Source of the DNA: Roseitranquillus sediminis
GTDB taxonomy: Bacteria; Pseudomonadota; Alphaproteobacteria; Rhodobacterales; Rhodobacteraceae
Assembly: GCF_016918935.1 (NCBI RefSeq)
Contig: NZ_JAFFOB010000023.1
Span: 1 to 64,000, forward strand
Direction: 5' to 3'
DNA: 64,000 nucleotides
Each line of letters begins with the position of its first letter. Within the stretch, counting starts at the first letter, position 1. Shown piece after piece: positions 60,326-64,000 of this stretch. Below the pieces are notes generated by a model. The model saw only the letters and a list, made by a program, of their open reading frames with translations, was not told the DNA's origin and did no database searches. Made by a program: the position numbers and the translations under genes.

Positions 60326-62041
60326 ATGCTCCTATCAAAGGGAGACAGGATCGCGGCGCTCTTGGCGTCAGTGGCGATCATCGGCGGCGCGGGTGCCGCC
60401 CTGGCGCAGGACGCTCAGTCCGCGCCGGTGGATGTGGAGACGCTTGCCAACCCTGATCCGGCCGACTGGCTGATGTGGCGCCGGACCTATGACGCGCACG
60501 CCTTCAGCCCGCTCGACCAGATCACGCGAGAGAACGTCCAGGATCTCGAGCTGGTATGGTCGTGGGCGATGGAGCCGGGAACAAACCAGCCGACGCCGCT
60601 GGTTCACGACGGCATCATGTACCTGCCGAACCCCGGGGACGTGGTTCAGGCATTCGACGCCGCGAACGGCGACCTGCTCTGGGAGTACCGTCGCGAGCTG
60701 CCCGAGGATGCCCGCGCCGGCGATACCGCTCGCAACATCGCGCTCTATGACGGCAAGATCTATCTGTCGGCGGACGACGGGTACGTGGTCGCGCTCAACG
60801 CGGAATCAGGCGCGGTCGAGTGGGAGGTGCTGCGCGCCGACTATAAGAAGGGCTACCGCAACACGACGGGTCCGGTCGTCATCGACGGCGTCGTCATCGC
60901 GCAGCTCAACGGCTGTGACAAGTTCTACGAGGACGGCTGCTACTTCACCGCGCACGATGCGCAATCGGGCGAGGAGCTGTGGCGGACGTCGACGGTCGCG
61001 CGGCCGGGCGAGCCGGGCGGCGACACCTGGGGCGATCTGCCCTACGAGCTGCGCGGCGGCAACGACACCTGGATCGCGGGCAGTTACGACCCTGAGCTCG
61101 ACCTCTACTTCGTGGGCGTCGCTCAGCCCAAGCCGTGGGTTCCGGCCAGCCGTGGCCTGACCACCGAGGACGACGCACTCTACTCGAACTCGACGCTCGC
61201 GGTGCGGCCGCAGACCGGCGAGATCGAGTGGTACTTCCAGCACTCCCCGGGTGAGGCGCTCGACTTCGACGACGTCTACGAGCGCGTGCTGATCGATCTC
61301 GGCGACCAGAAGACCGTCTTCACGATGGGCAAGTCGGGCATCCTGTGGAAGCTCGACCGCGAGACGGGCGAGTACCTCGACCACGTCGAGACGGTGTTCC
61401 AGAACCACTGGGTCGCCATCGACGAGAACGGACGTCCCACCTACCGCGAGGACATCCGGAACGCCCAGGTTGGCGAGAAGGTCTCGGTCTGCCCCAGCAC
61501 CGCTGGCGGCAAGGACTGGCAGGCGATGAGCTACTACGAGCCGTCGAACATCCTGCTCATTCCGCTGACCCAGGCTTGCATGGAAATCTCGGGCCGCGAA
61601 GTCGAGCTCGTGGTCGGCTCCGGCGGCTCGCAGGCCGATCGCTGGTGGTTCGAGATGCCCGGGACCGACGGCAACATGGGCAAGATCGCCGCCTACAATC
61701 CCGAGACCATGGAGGAGCTCTGGTCGACGCAGCAGCGCGCCTCCTACCTTACCGGCATCCTCTCGACGGCCGGCGGCTTGGGCTTCATCGGCGATCTTGA
61801 CCGCTACTTCACCGCCTTCGACGTGGAATCGGGCGAAGAGCTCTGGAAGACGCGGCTTACGACGTCGGTGCAGGGCTACCCGATTTCGTTCGAGGTGGAC
61901 GGGCGGCAGTACGTGGCCATCACGACCGGCCTCGGCGGCGGCAGCCCGCGCAACGTTCCGCGCCTGGTGACGCCAGACATCGTGCATCCGAGCACGGGGA
62001 ACGCGGTCTACGTGTTCGCGCTGCCCGAAGACGACGCATAG
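60326..62041 (+). CDS. PQQ-dependent alcohol dehydrogenase with lanthanide-type Asp-Phe-Asp motif
   Basis: A 571-residue quinoprotein with an eight-bladed propeller. The signal peptide is residues 1-28 (GAALAQ). Propeller docking motifs recur, for example AFDAANGDLLWEYRRELP, ALNAESGAVEWEVL and TAFDVESGEELWKTRL. The catalytic Asp lies in GEALDFDDVYE at residue 313, and the residue two positions later is Asp315. That Asp is the marker of lanthanide enzymes (XoxF, ExaF/PedH), whereas calcium MxaF-type enzymes have Ala there. Cysteines in NGCDKFYEDGCYF probably form the redox disulfide near PQQ. It belongs to the methanol/ethanol family; overall pattern suggests an ADH-type rather than a classical XoxF, so the alcohol is unknown. 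GAGGAGG precedes the ATG at 60326. Confidence 0.93.
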   Translation: MLLSKGDRIAALLASVAIIGGAGAALAQDAQSAPVDVETLANPDPADWLMWRRTYDAHAFSPLDQITRENVQDLELVWSWAMEPGTNQPTPLVHDGIMYLPNPGDVVQAFDAANGDLLWEYRRELPEDARAGDTARNIALYDGKIYLSADDGYVVALNAESGAVEWEVLRADYKKGYRNTTGPVVIDGVVIAQLNGCDKFYEDGCYFTAHDAQSGEELWRTSTVARPGEPGGDTWGDLPYELRGGNDTWIAGSYDPELDLYFVGVAQPKPWVPASRGLTTEDDALYSNSTLAVRPQTGEIEWYFQHSPGEALDFDDVYERVLIDLGDQKTVFTMGKSGILWKLDRETGEYLDHVETVFQNHWVAIDENGRPTYREDIRNAQVGEKVSVCPSTAGGKDWQAMSYYEPSNILLIPLTQACMEISGREVELVVGSGGSQADRWWFEMPGTDGNMGKIAAYNPETMEELWSTQQRASYLTGILSTAGGLGFIGDLDRYFTAFDVESGEELWKTRLTTSVQGYPISFEVDGRQYVAITTGLGGGSPRNVPRLVTPDIVHPSTGNAVYVFALPEDDA

Positions 62042-62112
62042 TCGCGACTCCTGACACGCAAGCGCAACGGGAGGGGCCGCGAGGTCCCTCCCTCTTTCGA
62101 AGGTCTCCCCTC

Positions 62113-62955
62113 ATGCTGCGCCATCTCGCCCTCGCCACCACGGCCGCCGCGTGCCTGCTGAGCGCCGCTCAGGGCCTCCGCGCCCAGGTCGGGCTCCCCT
62201 ATGTTCCGCCGGAATGGCATCAGGAGCAGCGCTGGCTCGAGGGCAGCAAGGTCACCTTCTGCCTCTGGTCGGTCAGTCCGACGATGGAGATCGACCGCCG
62301 CATCGGCGAAGCCATCGGCGAGGCGCTGCTGCTCGAAGCCGATTTCCAAGTCTACGAGAACCGGGTGCCTCTCTTGGGCGAGCAGTTCTGGGAAGAGGTC
62401 TGGATACAGCTCGCCGAACGCTGCGATGCCATCGCCGGCTTCGTGATGTCGGCGGATCTCGACGTCGACTGGCTGATCCCGACGCGCCCCTATTACGAGG
62501 CTCCCTATGTCTTCGCGGTCAGGGACGACGGCATCTCGCGCCTCGGCGATGTTCCGGCCGACGGTAAGGTCGGCTCGATGATCTACACGCCCGCCGACAC
62601 GAACCTGATCTCCTACATGGAGCTCCAGCCCGAGGATCGACGCTGGACCCGCTATCCCTTCACCTCCGGGGAGCAGGCCCTCGACTTCCTGCAGAGCGAC
62701 CGTGTTGCCGGCTCCATCTTCTGGGCGCCGACGCTTCGGCAGGTCACCGGAGGCGACCCCGGCGAGATGGGAATTCGCCAGGTGCCGCTCGACCCCGTTT
62801 CGCCGACGTCCACACCAATCGGCATGATGCTGCGTGAACACAACGTCTTCCTGAGAAACGAGATCGATCGCGCGATCGGCGCGCTGATCGAGGACGGGGT
62901 CATCGAAGACATCCTTGAGGAAACCGGCTGGCCCGGTCAGAGCGGCGCAAGTTGA
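62113..62955 (+). CDS. MxaJ/XoxJ-like periplasmic binding protein
   Basis: A 280-residue periplasmic solute-binding-fold protein. Residues 1-24 form a signal peptide (AAQGLRAQ). The mature chain has the extracellular type 3 family pattern: VTFCLWSVSPTMEIDRRIGEAIGE, CDAIAGFVMSADLDVDWLIPTRPYYEAPYVFAV and ALIEDGVIEDILEETGW. Lys/Arg ligands for amino acids are not obvious. Such proteins (MxaJ/XoxJ) accompany PQQ methanol dehydrogenases and are thought to help assemble or activate them. It directly follows the dehydrogenase gene, which supports that role. Confidence 0.8.
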   Translation: MLRHLALATTAAACLLSAAQGLRAQVGLPYVPPEWHQEQRWLEGSKVTFCLWSVSPTMEIDRRIGEAIGEALLLEADFQVYENRVPLLGEQFWEEVWIQLAERCDAIAGFVMSADLDVDWLIPTRPYYEAPYVFAVRDDGISRLGDVPADGKVGSMIYTPADTNLISYMELQPEDRRWTRYPFTSGEQALDFLQSDRVAGSIFWAPTLRQVTGGDPGEMGIRQVPLDPVSPTSTPIGMMLREHNVFLRNEIDRAIGALIEDGVIEDILEETGWPGQSGAS

Positions 62956-62986
62956 TGGCAGGCAAGCGGGATCCCTCGTCCGGCTG

Positions 62987-63613
62987 ATGCTGACGGACGT
63001 TTCCCTCACCGAGATGCTGTTCCGAGCGGCCGCATACCTTGTGGTGGCCGGGGTCCACGGCTGGAGCCTCGCCTTGGCTGCATTCGCGTTGGGCGACCTC
63101 GGACCTCGCTCCGAGGGTCGGCAGACCCCCAGCCCGTTCGAGCATATGAGTCTGTCGGGCTTCATCGCTGCGATTGCGGTTGGCACGGGATGGATCCATT
63201 CGCTCGACATGGACGCCGCGGCTCTGCGCTGGCGTCGCGTGGGCCTCTTGGTCTGCGTTGCCGGCAGCCTTGCAGTCATCGTCGCCCTCGGTCTTTTCGC
63301 CAGTGCCCTCCGCCCTGCAGCGCTCGCCGCGTTCTCTCCGCCGCTCGACCGCTTTTCTGTCCAGTTCCTCGGAGTGCTTGGCCAGATGTCGCTGTTCTTC
63401 GTGGTGCTCAACATGCTGCCGCTGCCGCCCCTCACGGGAGGTCTGCTGCTGAGTGCCGCTGCGCCGCGCCTTGCTGGCAAGCTCTGGCGCTATGCGGGGT
63501 GGATCGGCGCCATTATGGCCGTCGTACTGATCCTGGGCCGAGGCGGTTTCCTGCGTCCTGCGGTGAGTGTGTTGCGGCAGGCGTTGACGCCGCTCGGATT
63601 CGGTCCCGGCTGA
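62987..63613 (+). CDS. Degenerate site-2-protease-like membrane protein
   Basis: A 208-residue polytopic membrane protein with helices at about 10-32, 53-70, 82-108, 125-148 and 165-185. It lines up with M50B site-2 proteases: GVHGWSLALAAFALGDLGPR takes the place of xLHExxHAxxAxxLGDPTxR, GRQTPSPFEHMSLSG that of GRLTLNPLxHIDPxG, and LNMLPLPPLTGG that of xNLLPIPPLDGG. The HExxH reads HGWSL and the Asp of PLDGG is Thr, so zinc and catalysis should be lost. It may be a scaffold or pseudoprotease in the alcohol-oxidation locus. The start is uncertain; ATG 62987 is used because the upstream frame overlaps the binding-protein gene. Confidence 0.6.
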   Translation: MLTDVSLTEMLFRAAAYLVVAGVHGWSLALAAFALGDLGPRSEGRQTPSPFEHMSLSGFIAAIAVGTGWIHSLDMDAAALRWRRVGLLVCVAGSLAVIVALGLFASALRPAALAAFSPPLDRFSVQFLGVLGQMSLFFVVLNMLPLPPLTGGLLLSAAAPRLAGKLWRYAGWIGAIMAVVLILGRGGFLRPAVSVLRQALTPLGFGPG

Positions 63614-63616
63614 CCT

Positions 63617-64000
63617 TCAGCTTGCGGCGGCGCCGTAGACCGCCTCGATCGGCCGCAGGCCGTATTCGTCGAGCAGCGCGTCGAGCGTGCCGTCTCGCCG
63701 CATCGCGTCCAGTGTCTGCTCCACCGCCTGAAGAAGCGTGAGGTCCCCCCTCCACAAGCCGAATCCGAGGCGGTAGCGCTCAAATTTCTCCGGCGCCCAT
63801 GCGACCTCCCAGCCATGCTGATCGCCGAGGCGCCCGATCATCAGCGCCTCGCCTATCGCCGCGTCAAACGTGCCGGTGCGGAGACCCTTCACCAGCGCCG
63901 CCTCGTCCTGGACGACGTGCGGCGTCGCGCCGATCTCGCGCAACCAGCGGCTGAGCGCGATGCGATCGAGGCCGGCAATCTGTGCGAGCACGCCGACGTC
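63617..64000 (-). CDS. Periplasmic solute-binding-like protein (5' end cut by window edge)
   Basis: The C-terminal ~127 residues of a protein whose frame is open to the right edge. It has the type 3 extracellular solute-binding pattern: DEAALVKGLRTGTFDAAIGEALMIGR (hinge region), LGFGLWRGDLTLLQAVEQTLDAMRRDGTLDALLDEYGL. This is the family usually seen in amino-acid receptors and in quinoprotein-associated MxaJ-like proteins. Its stop is four bases from the end of the convergent S2P-like gene. Location beside the PQQ locus makes a second MxaJ-like partner possible, but the missing N-terminus prevents a firm call. Confidence 0.7.
   Translation of the reverse strand, partial: DVGVLAQIAGLDRIALSRWLREIGATPHVVQDEAALVKGLRTGTFDAAIGEALMIGRLGDQHGWEVAWAPEKFERYRLGFGLWRGDLTLLQAVEQTLDAMRRDGTLDALLDEYGLRPIEAVYGAAAS

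Overview
The window is GC-rich DNA (about two thirds G+C by eye), densely packed with genes. The gene set points to an alphaproteobacterium, probably of the Rhodobacterales (Paracoccus/Roseobacter-like). It has DUF1489 and IalB-family proteins, hisZ beside a short hisG, a class II cobalamin-dependent ribonucleotide reductase, tripartite tricarboxylate (TTT) transport and PQQ-dependent alcohol oxidation. No genus can be named from sequence reading alone.

Layout. (1) 1-2,094: small accessory genes, including an AT-richer membrane protein, a DUF2442 protein with tandem repeats in its upstream region, a 55-residue Trp/Met-rich peptide and a secreted small protein. (2) 2,072-9,979: a CoA-linked catabolic locus (SDR, two crotonase-fold proteins, a class III CoA-transferase) divergent from a GntR/FCD regulator, the TTT transporter tctCBA and a PaaI-type thioesterase. 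The SDR and both crotonases lack the textbook catalytic residues. (3) 10,046-12,530: a polyol/uronate dehydrogenase and an MTHFR-like gene. (4) 12,751-32,473: a two-partner secretion locus ordered IalB1-TpsB-IalB2-TpsA; the TpsA exoprotein is 5,672 residues long and I find no cysteine in it. (5) 32,549-41,550: housekeeping genes (ExoD, DUF892 ferritin-like, AbrB-type transporter, SlyX, hisS-hisZ-hisG, DUF1489, nrdJ). NrdJ carries an in-frame helix-turn-helix insertion not expected in the enzyme. (6) 41,551-49,816: accessory genes and mobile-element scars. These include an HsdR remnant, a winged-helix/TPR regulator, a DUF4242 protein, a methyltransferase divergent from an HxlR-like regulator with a perfect palindrome between them, a hemerythrin-like protein, and decayed TnsA-like, transposase and HTH fragments. 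(7) 49,817-64,000: a periplasmic alcohol-oxidation region with an M16C peptidase, the coupled pqqABCDE-pip operon, two LysR regulators, cytochrome c, a CHRD protein, a PQQ dehydrogenase with an Asp-Phe-Asp lanthanide-type motif, an MxaJ-like binding protein, a degenerate site-2-protease-like membrane protein and a second binding protein cut by the window edge.

How the parts fit. In region 7 the pqq operon makes the cofactor, the dehydrogenase oxidises an alcohol or aldehyde in the periplasm, and the adjacent cytochrome c is the probable electron acceptor. In region 2 TctCBA should import a carboxylate that CaiB/BaiF activates to a CoA thioester for the crotonases and SDR; the thioesterase can release CoA. 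In region 4 TpsB exports TpsA across the outer membrane, and two periplasmic IalB proteins in the same operon are unexplained partners. The most unusual signals are the HTH domain inside NrdJ, the IalB-TPS operon, the degenerate active sites in the CoA operon, and a prolyl iminopeptidase-like gene translationally coupled to pqqE. All calls come from reading sequence and motifs; no database search was run.
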